Part shown: positions 39,149 to 48,760 of the stretch, piece after piece
Layout of the letters: each line of letters begins with the position of its first letter
How positions within the stretch are numbered: the stretch's first letter is position 1
Source: Mycolicibacterium aubagnense
GTDB taxonomy: Bacteria > Actinomycetota > Actinomycetes > Mycobacteriales > Mycobacteriaceae
Assembly: GCF_010730955.1 (NCBI RefSeq)
Contig: NZ_AP022577.1
Coordinates: 5,890,001-5,954,000 of the forward strand
Length of the DNA stretch: 64,000 bases
Direction: 5' to 3'
Translations under genes and position numbers: made by a program
Notes under the pieces: generated by a model
What the model saw: only the letters and a program-made list of their open reading frames with translations
Databases searched by the model: none
What the model was told of the DNA's origin: nothing

Positions 39149-40636
39149 GTGAGCGTTTTCCGTGCACTGATGGATGCCCAGCGGCGCCCCGAGGACGAAG
39201 CCCGCCGCCTGACTCAGGCGATCGGCTCCGCACTGGGGGACGCAGACGGGCAACTCCGTCCCGATGCGCACCAAGCCGCCGAGGCCGCTGTCGCATCGGT
39301 CAACCAGCAGATTGCCGACGAGAAAGCGCCGCCGCGGCCCAAGCCGGTATGGCGCAGTGATGATTTCGAAGACGCCCTGCCCGACGAGCTCACCGTCGAG
39401 GATGCCGAGCGGTCTGCGGAGCCCTCGATCCAAACCGACCCTCGGTTTGTGCTTTCCGACGAACCGCTGCTTGCGGAGCCCGCGCGCTCGGCGACCACAG
39501 AGGCAGCTGCCGCCGGCATCGCGCCCCCGTGGGATACCGGAGTTGCCGCCGAAGACATCGCAGCTCGGGACCTCGAGCTCGAGGAGGCTGATCCCACGGG
39601 CCCGATCGAGTTGCCGGAAACGAGCGACGTCGAGTCGGCAGACGAACAACTGGACACCGAAGTCCACCACCCGGACAGCGCAGATGAGGCTGCGCCGGCG
39701 CCGGCGGTCTGGAATCCACACCAGCCGCCATCGCCGACTGACCTGTACGCGCCATTGAGTTCCCCGTGGGGGGACGCAGCTGAGATCGTGACGCCGCCAG
39801 CGGACACTGATGATGACGGCGACAGCGACGACCTCGACGAATCCAGCGGGCCACGTCCCGCGACGCGGGCGACCGACCCACCTGAAGACATCGACGCTCC
39901 CGAGGCTGACAAAGGGCCTTCGGTTCCCCAGCGTGTGCGGGACTGGATCGAAAGCACGTGGCAGGACCGCAGAAAGACGCTGCGTTTGGCCGCGGCTGCG
40001 GTTGTGTTGATCCTCGTAGTCAGCGTGATCGCGGTGTTCTCCACGAGCGGCAGCCGCGGCAATCCTCCCGACCCTGCCGGCACGTTGACGGCGCCGCCGC
40101 CTCAAGCTGACAATCCCGACCCCACCGTGAAAACGGAATCCCTGATCCCGTCGGAGGTTTCGGCCAGCTGCGGTAACGACTCCGACCCGGTCGCACCGTT
40201 CACCCACGACAAGACCCGAGCGTGGGTGTGCGACCGGATCAACGACCACGACTTGAACGTTCTCAACATGGGCTTCGACAAGCCGGTCGTGATCACCAAA
40301 ATCTGCGTCGTCATGGGCTTCAACTATGTGGCCCCGGACGGGCGGGACGAGTGGTCGCGTCACCGGCTGGGCACCGCGGTCACCTGGCGGATGGGCGGCG
40401 GCCGCTTTCCGCAGACCATCAACCCCACCCGCACCGGTGTGTGCAAGGAGTTCGATTCGGTACGGACCCAGCAGATGTCGATGACGATCACTGCGAGCAC
40501 GCGCCCGCCGGTCGGTAAAGACCAGAGCGCCGGCATCGGTGGCGCCGGCAGCGCCGATGACCCAGCCAAAATCGATCAGACCACCGCGGTGTCAACCATC
40601 GAGATCACCGGCTACCCGGTCACCCCCGCCGGCTAG
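39149..40636 (+). CDS. Acidic membrane-anchored protein with extracellular C-terminal domain
   Basis: A 495-aa protein. A long acidic, Glu/Asp/Pro-rich cytosolic part (1-270) leads to a basic stop (VRDWIESTWQDRRKTLRLAA) and one membrane helix (AAVVLILVVSVIAVFST, near residue 290). A Pro-rich linker and a beta-rich ectodomain of about 160 residues follow (VWVCDR..., FDKPVVITKICVVMGFNYV, TAVTWRMGGGRFPQT, MSMTITASTRPP). The ectodomain resembles a discoidin-like fold by pattern only. The gene opens a plus-strand run that continues into EccA, so it may be a T7SS/T4SS envelope component. Confidence 0.6.
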   Translation: MSVFRALMDAQRRPEDEARRLTQAIGSALGDADGQLRPDAHQAAEAAVASVNQQIADEKAPPRPKPVWRSDDFEDALPDELTVEDAERSAEPSIQTDPRFVLSDEPLLAEPARSATTEAAAAGIAPPWDTGVAAEDIAARDLELEEADPTGPIELPETSDVESADEQLDTEVHHPDSADEAAPAPAVWNPHQPPSPTDLYAPLSSPWGDAAEIVTPPADTDDDGDSDDLDESSGPRPATRATDPPEDIDAPEADKGPSVPQRVRDWIESTWQDRRKTLRLAAAAVVLILVVSVIAVFSTSGSRGNPPDPAGTLTAPPPQADNPDPTVKTESLIPSEVSASCGNDSDPVAPFTHDKTRAWVCDRINDHDLNVLNMGFDKPVVITKICVVMGFNYVAPDGRDEWSRHRLGTAVTWRMGGGRFPQTINPTRTGVCKEFDSVRTQQMSMTITASTRPPVGKDQSAGIGGAGSADDPAKIDQTTAVSTIEITGYPVTPAG

Positions 40637-40645
40637 GGACACTTC

Positions 40646-40819
40646 ATGTCACGTCTTTTGTGGACCGTCACCACGCCGCGGCGGTTACGGCGCAACAGTT
40701 TGATCTTCCTGCTGTTGTGGACGGGGCTGGCCTTCGCGCATCACAGCGAGGTGTTCTCAGAGCCGCATGTAACTCGGGTGCACACCGAAATCGGCGTGCA
40801 GGTTGACACGACACGCTAA
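40646..40819 (+). CDS. Small single-helix membrane protein (57 aa)
   Basis: ATG 40646 lies 9 bp after the previous stop. The product has a basic start (TTPRRLRRN), one hydrophobic helix (SLIFLLLWTGLAFAHH), and a short C-terminal tail HTEIGVQVDTTR. Small membrane proteins of this type occur in secretion operons. Function unknown. Confidence 0.55.
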   Translation: MSRLLWTVTTPRRLRRNSLIFLLLWTGLAFAHHSEVFSEPHVTRVHTEIGVQVDTTR

Positions 40820-40930
40820 GGCTCCCCGCGCCCCGCACCCGAATTCTTCTGGCGGACAACGACGATATCGGCCGACGACCAGCACGCACCGACACACGAC
40901 GGCCAGCCGCCGGAAAGGACGCATCCTCCG

Positions 40931-42754
40931 ATGCTCAACCTCGATGCCCGCAAGTACCTCAACAGTGCCATCAGCGCGCTCGTTCAGCAGAACTACACCG
41001 TGGCAGAGCGCGACCTGGAGTACGCCGCCGAGAGTTGGCCGGATCAGTGCGACGTGCATCGTGCTCTGGCCTTTTCGCGCCGTCAGCGCGACGGCGGTCC
41101 CACGAGCCCATCGGACATCGCCAGTATCCGCGATGCGCTCGAATCGTTCGACGAACTGGTCAGCGACATCGACCCGAGCAAGGTCGAAGATTGGTTCACC
41201 ACCACCTGGACCCTGCCGATGGTTCCGGTCAACTTGCCGCTGATCACCCGCGGACAGGTCCGTGCTGCCCACGCCGCCGCGCTGATCGAGCAGGGGCTCT
41301 TCGACGCGGCGCGCACGGAGTTGGACCTGGCGGCCAAAGAGCGGGTGGCACGCTCCGACAACTCCATGATGACCTGGAAGCAGGTCGCCGCGGTCGAGTG
41401 CTTGCTGTACTACCGCACCGCCCGCTGGGATGACCTGATCGCCGCTACCGCACCGCTGACGACGGCGTCCAGCACCGACGACACCGACCAGGTTCTTGCC
41501 GCTCTCGGAAATGCGCTCGGTGGTGCCGCCCTGGCGCACCTGGGATCGCACGACGCCGGGCAGACCAAGCTCAAGTACGCCATCGCGGCGAACTTTTCGA
41601 CCGTGTCGGCATGGGCGTCGCTGCAACTCGGACTGTCCTACCGCGCCGCGGGCAACGAGGATGACGCACAAAAGGCACTCGCCGGCGGGATGCAGTACAT
41701 GACATTGCCCGAACTGTCCGACGCGATCCGAAACAAGAGCGTGCGCATGCGCATTTCGGCCCCTGACGTAATCGCCGCACGCACCAGCTACTGGGATCCA
41801 GCGTCTGAGCCGGACATGGCCGATTTCCAGCGCCAGTCCTCGCAGGCCGAGCGCCAAGAAGTGCTGCAGAAAGCACTGGCGGAGCTCGAGGCCATGGACG
41901 GCATGGATGAGATCAAGGAGCAGGTGCTCACCATGAGCTCGGAGATCATGTTCGAAAATGAGCAGCGCCGACGGGGGATGAGCGTCAAGCCCAAGACTCG
42001 GCACCTGATCTTCAAAGGTCCGCCGGGAACAGGAAAGACGACGATCGCGAATCTGATCGTTCGCATCTTCTACGGGCTCGGAGTGATCCGCAGCCACACA
42101 CTCGTGACAGCCAACCGCGCAGCGCTCATCGGTGCTTACGAGGGCAAGTCAGCGGAGAAAACGCTGGCCAAGCTCAACGACGCCCGCGGGGGTGTCATCT
42201 TCATCGACGAGGCGTACGAGCTTGTGCAGGACCGAGGTGGCCAGGCCGACCCATTCGGCTCCGAAGCGCTGACAACACTGCTCGACTACATGGACAACCA
42301 CCGCGACGATCTGGTCGTGATCGTGGCTGGCTACGAGGCGCCGATCGAGCGGTTCCTGGGTGAGAACCCCGGCCTGAAGTCACGGTTTGCATACTCGCTG
42401 CCGTTCAACACCTACAGCGGCGACGAGATGTGGCGCATCCTGACCGGCATGGCCCGACAAGAGGGCCGTTCGATAGACCCATCGGTGGAGTTGAAGTTGA
42501 AGTTCAAGCAGATCATCGAGATCATGTGGGAAACCGATCAGCGCGGGGAACGTGTGCTGGACGTCGCCGGCAACGGGCGGTTCGCCCGCAACGTTTTTGA
42601 GCAGGCGCAGGGTCTGTCGTCGCGACGGATCATGCGCGGGGGAGCTGAGCTGTCGTCGCTTTCCAACGAACAGTTCCTGGAGCTCTCCAGCGAGGACATC
42701 CTCAGTGCGATGGCCAACATCCTGAAGGGATTCGGCATCGTCAATGTCGCATGA
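40931..42754 (+). CDS. eccA: EccA-type AAA+ ATPase of the ESX (type VII) system
   Basis: A 607-aa protein of the usual EccA size. The N-terminal half is a TPR-like helical domain (YLNSAISALVQQNYTVAERD onward), which in EccA proteins contacts substrates. The C-terminal half is a CbxX/CfqX AAA+ domain: Walker A LIFKGPPGTGKTTIANLIV (near residue 360), Walker B GGVIFIDEAYELV (near 422), and Arg-finger region ENPGLKSRFAYSLPF. It would act in the cytosol, releasing or readying Esx/PE/PPE substrates. It is 111 bp downstream of the small membrane protein. Confidence 0.9.
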   Translation: MLNLDARKYLNSAISALVQQNYTVAERDLEYAAESWPDQCDVHRALAFSRRQRDGGPTSPSDIASIRDALESFDELVSDIDPSKVEDWFTTTWTLPMVPVNLPLITRGQVRAAHAAALIEQGLFDAARTELDLAAKERVARSDNSMMTWKQVAAVECLLYYRTARWDDLIAATAPLTTASSTDDTDQVLAALGNALGGAALAHLGSHDAGQTKLKYAIAANFSTVSAWASLQLGLSYRAAGNEDDAQKALAGGMQYMTLPELSDAIRNKSVRMRISAPDVIAARTSYWDPASEPDMADFQRQSSQAERQEVLQKALAELEAMDGMDEIKEQVLTMSSEIMFENEQRRRGMSVKPKTRHLIFKGPPGTGKTTIANLIVRIFYGLGVIRSHTLVTANRAALIGAYEGKSAEKTLAKLNDARGGVIFIDEAYELVQDRGGQADPFGSEALTTLLDYMDNHRDDLVVIVAGYEAPIERFLGENPGLKSRFAYSLPFNTYSGDEMWRILTGMARQEGRSIDPSVELKLKFKQIIEIMWETDQRGERVLDVAGNGRFARNVFEQAQGLSSRRIMRGGAELSSLSNEQFLELSSEDILSAMANILKGFGIVNVA

Positions 42755-42886
42755 ATCCGCTGCCCCGTGCGGTTATGTGCTGTGCGGGGCGGCGGTGGCC
42801 GCCGCCGCAACTCGGTTCATTGACCTCCAGGCCCCGTCAAGAAACCTCGGGCCGAACCCAGGTGAAAGTTCTTGCGCGCGGGGTAA

Positions 42887-43138
42887 TCAACCCTCGAGCG
42901 CGGCAGCACCAAGTCCCACGATGATGAACTGCTGAATACTGGCCGGATCAAGCCGACCTCCGAAGCGCGCAAGGTCAAATCCGCCGATAAGTCGCTGTTG
43001 CGAGTGCACCCAGACCAGCTGCTTGTCAGCGTCTGCCGCGAACCGCAGGCTCACGTCGGCGACGGTGACGCGATACTCACGGCCGCGCCGAATCATCTTG
43101 ATGTTCACGGCCTTAGCAATTCCGTCCCGCGGAAGCAT
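42887..43138 (-). CDS. Hypothetical ICE protein
   Basis: An 83-aa protein with strands (REYRVTVADVSLRFAADADK, QLVWVHSQQRLIGGFDLARF) and a C-terminal helix. The start is either ATG 43138 or an internal ATG (MIRRGREYRV). It is the last gene of a short minus-strand operon converging on EccA. Confidence 0.45.
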   Translation of the reverse strand: MLPRDGIAKAVNIKMIRRGREYRVTVADVSLRFAADADKQLVWVHSQQRLIGGFDLARFGGRLDPASIQQFIIVGLGAAALEG

Positions 43139-43164
43139 CGCCAGCTGCGGCGACTACCGCCACC

Positions 43165-43431
43165 TCAAAACGTGGCCTCGTCCATCGCTCCCGGGGCGAG
43201 TGCGATGGAGGTTCCGGGGTCCGCCCCGGCGAGGAATTCGTGCGCAGATTTGGCGTGCTCGAGATCGGGGAACAACCGTCGCACGTACTCGACGGTGATC
43301 GAGTATCCGGACCGGTCGCCGCAGCCCCACGACGACATGTGCGCAACCCGGCCGTCGGGAAGTTCACGACTCCAGTGGCAACCCACAGAGGCCGATTCCC
43401 AGCCGGCGAAAGGGTCGGTGTCAGAACTCAT
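43165..43431 (-). CDS. Hypothetical ICE protein
   Basis: An 88-aa protein: SVGCHWSRELPDGRVAHMSS, SGYSITVEYVRRLFPDLEHA. It overlaps the upstream gene by ATGA and is followed after 26 bp by the next small gene. No family recognised. Confidence 0.5.
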   Translation of the reverse strand: MSSDTDPFAGWESASVGCHWSRELPDGRVAHMSSWGCGDRSGYSITVEYVRRLFPDLEHAKSAHEFLAGADPGTSIALAPGAMDEATF

Positions 43432-43850
43432 TTGGATTCTCCGAGGGGGACGGCCTTACCGTCGTTGAGCATGGTTGCGGCCGCAGCTGCAGTCTCCGGG
43501 TCGGCAGCGTCGTCGACAAACGACTCCCATACCGCGGCCATATCGGGATCGATCTCGTCATCGACGTGAACACCGCTCGGGACGATTCTTCCGTCGGCGA
43601 CTGCATCGGTGACCATCGACAGAATGTCGAACACCTCGCGAATCTCTTGAGTTCGCAACTCATCGTCGAGATCCTCGTCGAGCTCAGGGTGCAAGATTCC
43701 GCGCCGGGTGCACACCGTGATCACAGCCTCAGCGATTTCTTCGGCGCTTTCCGTATGCAGCATCGAGGCGACCTCGTGGAAGAACCCCTTGGGGGCGTGC
43801 GCGTTCGCAGTTGGCGACGCGATTCCTGGGGATGCCATTGGTCCGGTCAT
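43428..43850 (-). CDS. Acidic hypothetical ICE protein
   Basis: A 140-aa very acidic, helical protein (ESAEEIAEAVITVCTRRGIL, DLDDELRTQEIREVFDILSM, DDEIDPDMAAVWESFVDDAA). AGGAG lies just before ATG 43850. Highly acidic helical proteins in such elements can act as chaperones or DNA mimics; nothing here proves that. Confidence 0.55.
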   Translation of the reverse strand: MTGPMASPGIASPTANAHAPKGFFHEVASMLHTESAEEIAEAVITVCTRRGILHPELDEDLDDELRTQEIREVFDILSMVTDAVADGRIVPSGVHVDDEIDPDMAAVWESFVDDAADPETAAAAATMLNDGKAVPLGESK

Positions 43851-44007
43851 CGCGGTTCTCCTGGTCCTGTGACATTCACCGCGGGTGGTGGAAAGCGGTG
43901 CGGGTGGACTCGACGCTATCGACGCCCATCGATGTCGCCACGGGATTTGTTTCGACACGCCGGACCGAGGAGCTGCTTGTGGCGCTGGGGGTTTGTCGCC
44001 GACTCAG

Positions 44008-46014
44008 TCACCGCGCCGCGGCGTTCGCGGCCACCTGGTCGGCGACTGCGTTCACCTCGACGGTGCCATCACTGGAAACCCGCGCCGAAAGGACCCGGAA
44101 CGTCGTGCTGTTATCGATGATGTGCCCACCGGCGACCGGCATACCGTCGCCGGTGTAGTACCGCACGCGCACGCGTCCAGCGCCCCCGCGCGAGGCCCCG
44201 TCCTGGCGAGCCAGTGTGTAGCCGGAGGTCGTGAATGCGCCGCCGGCCGGGAACACATCGGAGATGAAGTCTGCTTCACGCCCCCGGTATGCGGCCGGCA
44301 CAGGATGTGTTGCGGTCAACACCCGCGGGGTGTGATCGCGCGAGCGGGCGATCTTGAACACCTCGAATGCAGACGCCAGTTTTGCGTCGCCGAGAAGCGC
44401 GGGCGCACCGGCCAGTTCAGGGTTGCGCCCACTGCGCGCGATCTGGTTGGCCGCAGCCACCATCGCAGCTGCGTCGGCGCGGACGTCGGCATGCTCTGGG
44501 CACAGTGCCTTGCCCGGAGGATCGATCGGCACCGGTGACACGGCGTCCCAATCCACTTGCAGCGACTGCCGGGCGCCGGGATAGTCAGCGTCAATGGTGT
44601 TGGCGCGGTGTCGGACCCGGAATCCGGATCGTGACGCAGCGTCGCGGTCTTCGGCCGGGACTGTCCCGGCGTACCGCTTCAGCGTGGCTTCGGGCAGGCG
44701 TGGTGTCCGAAGCTCGGCGGGGATGCGGGTCGCGACGAATTCGTGGCGTGCTGCGCGCGCGAACCGCAAGTGTCGGGCCAGATCGAAGCCTTCGGTACGT
44801 GAAGTCTGAGCCTGTGCGTCAGCGCCGTGTCGCGAACTGTGCGTCCGAGAGGCGAGAGCAGCGGCGGTGTGCGCCCGGGCTTTTCCCGCCAGCAGCGAAG
44901 CGTCACCTCGGGAGTTGACCGCGTAGCTCATTGCGGTGTCCCCGTAGAACGTGCGCTCGATGATCCGACGCCGAGCAGCAAGCCGCATCGACTGTGCCCG
45001 TGGGCTTTTGCCGACCATCACCGACTGCACGACTGCGTTCAGCCCCGAAGAGTTACCGCCGGCGGGAACACGCGTGAATTGGTCGAAGTCCACCGCCGGG
45101 ATGCGGGCCACTACGTCGTCGATGCGCGAGTCTGAGTCGACGGGAAGTCGCAGGCCATCAACGACGACGCTGGTTCCCGTGGCTGCGGCATAGATTCGTA
45201 TGCCACTGGCGATCTCGACTCCAGCGGCGGGGTCGCCACCGGCGCTGTGGACGCCGTTGATCAGGTCTGCCACGGTCAGTGGACGGGTTTGAGCGGCTGC
45301 CAGTTGGTCCACGAGCGGCGTCATCAGGCGGGGGGTGGCTGCAACGTTGGCCTGCTCTGTCACGTCCTCAAACAGCTTGTCGCTCATCCGCTGTGCAACG
45401 GCGGTCAACGCACCGATCTCGTCCAAGGTGTGCCGACGATAGAACTGCTGTACCCGGTCGGGAAGTTGATCGAAGGTGGTGCCCGGCGGTGGTGCCTTGA
45501 TCGCACCGCTGGCGATCGCATCGATTCGAGTTTCGACCCGGTCCAGCTCGGCGGAGGCTTCGATCGGGTCGATGATTGCACCGTCGGTGATCAAGTCGCG
45601 CTCACACAGTGCTGAGGCCAGTTGCACCTTGGTGACGGCCAATGGGTCGTACTTGCCGCCATTGATCCGCTGTGCGGCGGGGGTCGAGGTCTCCCGCACT
45701 TCACTGAACACGTCGTTGTGCATGCCGGGCACACGGCGCAATGCCCCTGAGGGGGAGCGCAGCAGTTCGGTGGAGATGCCGGGGACGACGGCCTCCAGGC
45801 TGACCATCAAGTTGCTCAGCATCGATGGCGCCAAGGCGGATACGGCAGTGGCACTGGCCGGGCCCAGCTGAGATCGAACGTTGGAGCTGACGGTGCGTAT
45901 CGTGACTCGGTTCTCCTGCCGGCGGGCTGATGCTGCTGCTCGCGACTGATCCGTCACCGGACACCGCCGGCATTGCCGCGTCGAACTGCTGTACTCGCTG
46001 AGAGAGACGCACAT
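44008..46014 (-). CDS. Large hypothetical protein with possible ADP-ribosyltransferase-like C-terminus
   Basis: A 668-aa protein starting at ATG 46014 (AGAGGA upstream). The N-terminus has three cysteines (C2, CRRC near 15-18). The middle is helical and Arg/Ala-rich. The C-terminal 90 residues read PAAYRGREADFISDVFPAGG, AFTTSGYTLARQDG and DNSTTFRVLSARVSSDGTVE. That order (RG ... F-x-TSGYT ... TxFxVL) resembles ART-fold domains, but the catalytic E-x-E is not evident (HIIDN instead). I cannot assign a function; no relaxase HUH or MobF motif is present. Confidence 0.5.
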   Translation of the reverse strand: MCVSLSEYSSSTRQCRRCPVTDQSRAAASARRQENRVTIRTVSSNVRSQLGPASATAVSALAPSMLSNLMVSLEAVVPGISTELLRSPSGALRRVPGMHNDVFSEVRETSTPAAQRINGGKYDPLAVTKVQLASALCERDLITDGAIIDPIEASAELDRVETRIDAIASGAIKAPPPGTTFDQLPDRVQQFYRRHTLDEIGALTAVAQRMSDKLFEDVTEQANVAATPRLMTPLVDQLAAAQTRPLTVADLINGVHSAGGDPAAGVEIASGIRIYAAATGTSVVVDGLRLPVDSDSRIDDVVARIPAVDFDQFTRVPAGGNSSGLNAVVQSVMVGKSPRAQSMRLAARRRIIERTFYGDTAMSYAVNSRGDASLLAGKARAHTAAALASRTHSSRHGADAQAQTSRTEGFDLARHLRFARAARHEFVATRIPAELRTPRLPEATLKRYAGTVPAEDRDAASRSGFRVRHRANTIDADYPGARQSLQVDWDAVSPVPIDPPGKALCPEHADVRADAAAMVAAANQIARSGRNPELAGAPALLGDAKLASAFEVFKIARSRDHTPRVLTATHPVPAAYRGREADFISDVFPAGGAFTTSGYTLARQDGASRGGAGRVRVRYYTGDGMPVAGGHIIDNSTTFRVLSARVSSDGTVEVNAVADQVAANAAAR

Positions 46015-46129
46015 GTTCGAAGTCCTCTTCCTGCTAGTTTGTCACGTCCTGTTGCAGTCTGGCACGTACATGCAAATGAACACGCAAAAATGTCGCTCCC
46101 AGCGTTGCGCTCAGGCAGGCGCTGTGCGC

Positions 46130-47122
46130 TCAAGCGGCGCAGGTGGCCAGACCGTCCTCAAGCAGATTTAGCGACCGCAGCTGCGCGGCTTGCTCGTCGG
46201 GCATCCGTCCGGCGCGGTAACGGCGACGTTGTGATACCACCCAGCTGTAGAGCCAGTGGCCAGTGCCGATTGGACCCCCGGCGAGTTCACGGCGCAACTG
46301 CGCGCAGCGCGCATCGAACGAGGCCGCCCGGGCATTCCAGCGCCACCCGGGAAGCGAAGCGATCAGCTGGATGCGGATGCTGCTCAAATCGCCGCGGCGA
46401 TAGAGGTCACGTTGAACCGAAATCCACCGCGCCAGTTCTGCTTCGGCTGAATCGGAGGACCCCGCATCGGGATAGCGGCGCTGCGCCGCCACGAAGGTTC
46501 GCAGCGCTGATAGCTGCTGTTCCCAGACATGGCGCGTCATCGTCCGCGACATCGACCCGTTCCAGCCGGGGAGCACTTCAAGCGCGGAGGCTCGCGAAAC
46601 GTCCAGGCGGCCAGAACGCAGTGCAAACCGTTGCGCGGCCAGCCATCCTGATAGTTCCGGAGCGTCGGCGCGTGTGGGCAGCGCCCCGGTGCGATCCGCG
46701 TGCTGGCGCACCTGCGCCAGCGTTGAGTACCAGCGGTCAGCCCCCGGGGTCCAGCTGAACCCGGCCAGGTTTTCCAGGAGCCTCGCGCGGCCGGCCGGCA
46801 TCGCCCCGCGTGCATGGGCACGACGCTGTGCTGTGAGCCACGCCGTGCGTTTTCCGCCGCCCAAAGCCAACCCCGCGCGATCGCGAGCCGCGCAGGCGAA
46901 GAAACGCAGTGTCCAAGGCTGATCAGCGACGGCGATAGCTGCCGGTGGCAGACGTGTGAGTGCGGCCTGCTGCTCTGGCGACAACAACCCCGCGCGCCGG
47001 CTCCACAGCGCCCACACCAGCCAGCTGTACTGGGCGCTGTCGGGTTCAGGTTCGCAGCCATTGCGGGACAGTTCCGCGGCGTGCGCGAACCATTCGTCAT
47101 CAGTGGTGCGGGCGGCGGTCAC
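46130..47122 (-). CDS. Second helicase-associated (HA) repeat protein
   Basis: A 330-aa protein with about four degenerate HA repeats: an N-terminal YSWLVWALWSRRAGLLSPEQ unit, then WLTAQRRAHARGAMPAGRAR, WLAAQRFALRSGRLDVSRAS and WISVQRDLYRRGDLSSIRIQ, each followed by (L)PGWxW-type closings. It resembles the six-repeat protein at 26817-28163 and likewise lacks a helicase motor. It heads a minus-strand block with the large hypothetical downstream. Confidence 0.7.
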   Translation of the reverse strand: MTAARTTDDEWFAHAAELSRNGCEPEPDSAQYSWLVWALWSRRAGLLSPEQQAALTRLPPAAIAVADQPWTLRFFACAARDRAGLALGGGKRTAWLTAQRRAHARGAMPAGRARLLENLAGFSWTPGADRWYSTLAQVRQHADRTGALPTRADAPELSGWLAAQRFALRSGRLDVSRASALEVLPGWNGSMSRTMTRHVWEQQLSALRTFVAAQRRYPDAGSSDSAEAELARWISVQRDLYRRGDLSSIRIQLIASLPGWRWNARAASFDARCAQLRRELAGGPIGTGHWLYSWVVSQRRRYRAGRMPDEQAAQLRSLNLLEDGLATCAA

Positions 47123-47385
47123 CGATCATCCTTCCGACTCGGGTTTTCGCAACTGTTGGGCGCTGCGGACTGGGTTGCGACGAGTCTGACCGGAAGTCGC
47201 CCTATCTAGGCGCAGCGGCGCGACGACCGAACCGACAAGTGACTGTTCGGCCGGAGAACTGCCAAGCCGCGAGTACGGAGCGAGTGTCAGGCAGCGAGTA
47301 GTCGTGATGCGACACCGCGCCGGTAGTCGATACCGGGCGCCCCGGCGAAGAAGTCGACGGGGTCTGGTGCGACCGCGATCTGCGT

Positions 47386-48627
47386 TCAGGCCAGCGCGGA
47401 GGGGACCGTCGCGGTGATCGCGGTCAACAACATCGGGTCGCCGTCGGCCCAGGCGATCAGCTCGTCGTCTTCACGACGCAGCTGAGGGAAACTGGCGGCG
47501 CGCTTGGCCGCCTCGTGAATGGCCTGCACGCGAGTGGCCTCCTCGACCATCTCCATGCCCAGCGTCAAATCCACTGTGTAGATCCGGGCCTGCGGAATCG
47601 GTGCATCCTTGGGGACCGCAACCACTTTGGCGATGACTTGTGACACCGGCGGCATCGGCTCCCATCGCGTTCCGTCCCAGGACAGCATCATCGCCGCTCC
47701 GGCGTACTGGCCGAGCTGCACCCCGATGGCCAGCCACGAATAGTCGATCGACGAACTGGTCTTGAGATCACCAACCACCAACGTGCCGTCAGCGGTGACC
47801 GCAAGGAAGTCCAGCGTGCCCACCATGCCGGTCGCGGGAATGAACACAGTCCGCTCGACCATTCCAGCCACGAAACTCAGCCGATGGCGACGCATCGCCG
47901 CGAACAGCACGCGCAGGTACGGAATGAAGAGTGCCGGAACCTGCTCAATCGTCAGCACGCCTTCAAGTACCGCTTGGAGGTACCCATGCAGCTTGGTGCC
48001 GAAATCGCTGCCGTCATCAGCTCCTGCACGGCGCGCCGCCTGGTTGGAGACATTCGTCAGCGCGAGCTTGGAACCGAAGTCAAGTTCGGAGACGTGGTCG
48101 GCGCCGTCCAGGGACAAACCATCGAGCAGTTCGGGGTTGCGTGCCAGCCCCAGAACGGTGGCGCGAAGTCGCCAGTCAGTCAGCGCGCTGGAGTCGTCGA
48201 GCACTTTGGAATGCGACGTCGCGCGGGTGAACGTGTCCGTGTGTGCCAGGCCATCGAGTCCGGGCACGACGTAACTTCGCTTGTCGCGGGTGTACTGCGG
48301 AACCCACTTCCCAGGGACTTCAGGAGCATCTGGGATCGACGCCGTAGGAGGTGCGTACGGCGGCCGTTCGAGCAGATGCCGGGCTGACGGATCCGCCATG
48401 CGCTGAGACGGTGTGGTCGCCACACTGCCTATCAGCGGGGCTGCCGCTACCGACCCCGCCGCCGCGGGAGAGGTGGCTACTGATCCGATCGCCGGTGCCA
48501 GAGCCTGATGAGCTGCCGGGGCAACAGTTCCGATCGCCGGTGCGAGGGCCGGTGCCACGGCCGCAACCGATCCAATCGCCGGGACGATCGCGGTGACACC
48601 GGCGGCACTGTGCGTGGGCGAGCTCAT
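47386..48627 (-). CDS. RecB/Cas4-type PD-(D/E)XK nuclease
   Basis: A 413-aa protein. The N-terminal 80 residues are low complexity with repeated PAIGSVA / PAIGTVA units. The C-terminal part has all RecB-family nuclease motifs in order: His in GTKLHGYLQAV, Asp in MVGTLDFLAVTADG, the DxK of LVVGDLKTSSSI (near residue 288), and the QLGQYAGA Q-x3-Y motif. It would cut DNA using metal ions. It is on the same strand as, and 133 bp downstream of, the RuvC-like gene. The open frame extends upstream, but only this ATG gives normal-looking protein. Confidence 0.75.
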   Translation of the reverse strand: MSSPTHSAAGVTAIVPAIGSVAAVAPALAPAIGTVAPAAHQALAPAIGSVATSPAAAGSVAAAPLIGSVATTPSQRMADPSARHLLERPPYAPPTASIPDAPEVPGKWVPQYTRDKRSYVVPGLDGLAHTDTFTRATSHSKVLDDSSALTDWRLRATVLGLARNPELLDGLSLDGADHVSELDFGSKLALTNVSNQAARRAGADDGSDFGTKLHGYLQAVLEGVLTIEQVPALFIPYLRVLFAAMRRHRLSFVAGMVERTVFIPATGMVGTLDFLAVTADGTLVVGDLKTSSSIDYSWLAIGVQLGQYAGAAMMLSWDGTRWEPMPPVSQVIAKVVAVPKDAPIPQARIYTVDLTLGMEMVEEATRVQAIHEAAKRAASFPQLRREDDELIAWADGDPMLLTAITATVPSALA

Positions 48628-48760
48628 TGGCGCACCGTATCCGGCGACACCGACATTCTTTGGTGCATGACATCGCGGCACGCGGAAGAATCCATGCGCA
48701 ACTGTGCGCACTATCTTGCACCTACACGGATCGGCAACATGCAGGGGTATTTGCGGCTTC

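Noticed and set aside
44008-46014. Relaxase candidate in the 668-aa protein
   Set aside because: No HUH (HxHxxxH), MobF or other relaxase motif was found; no relaxase is visible in the window.
45973-46758. 261-codon plus-strand frame
   Set aside because: It is antisense to the HA-repeat protein and the large hypothetical protein and has Arg/Pro-rich shadow composition.
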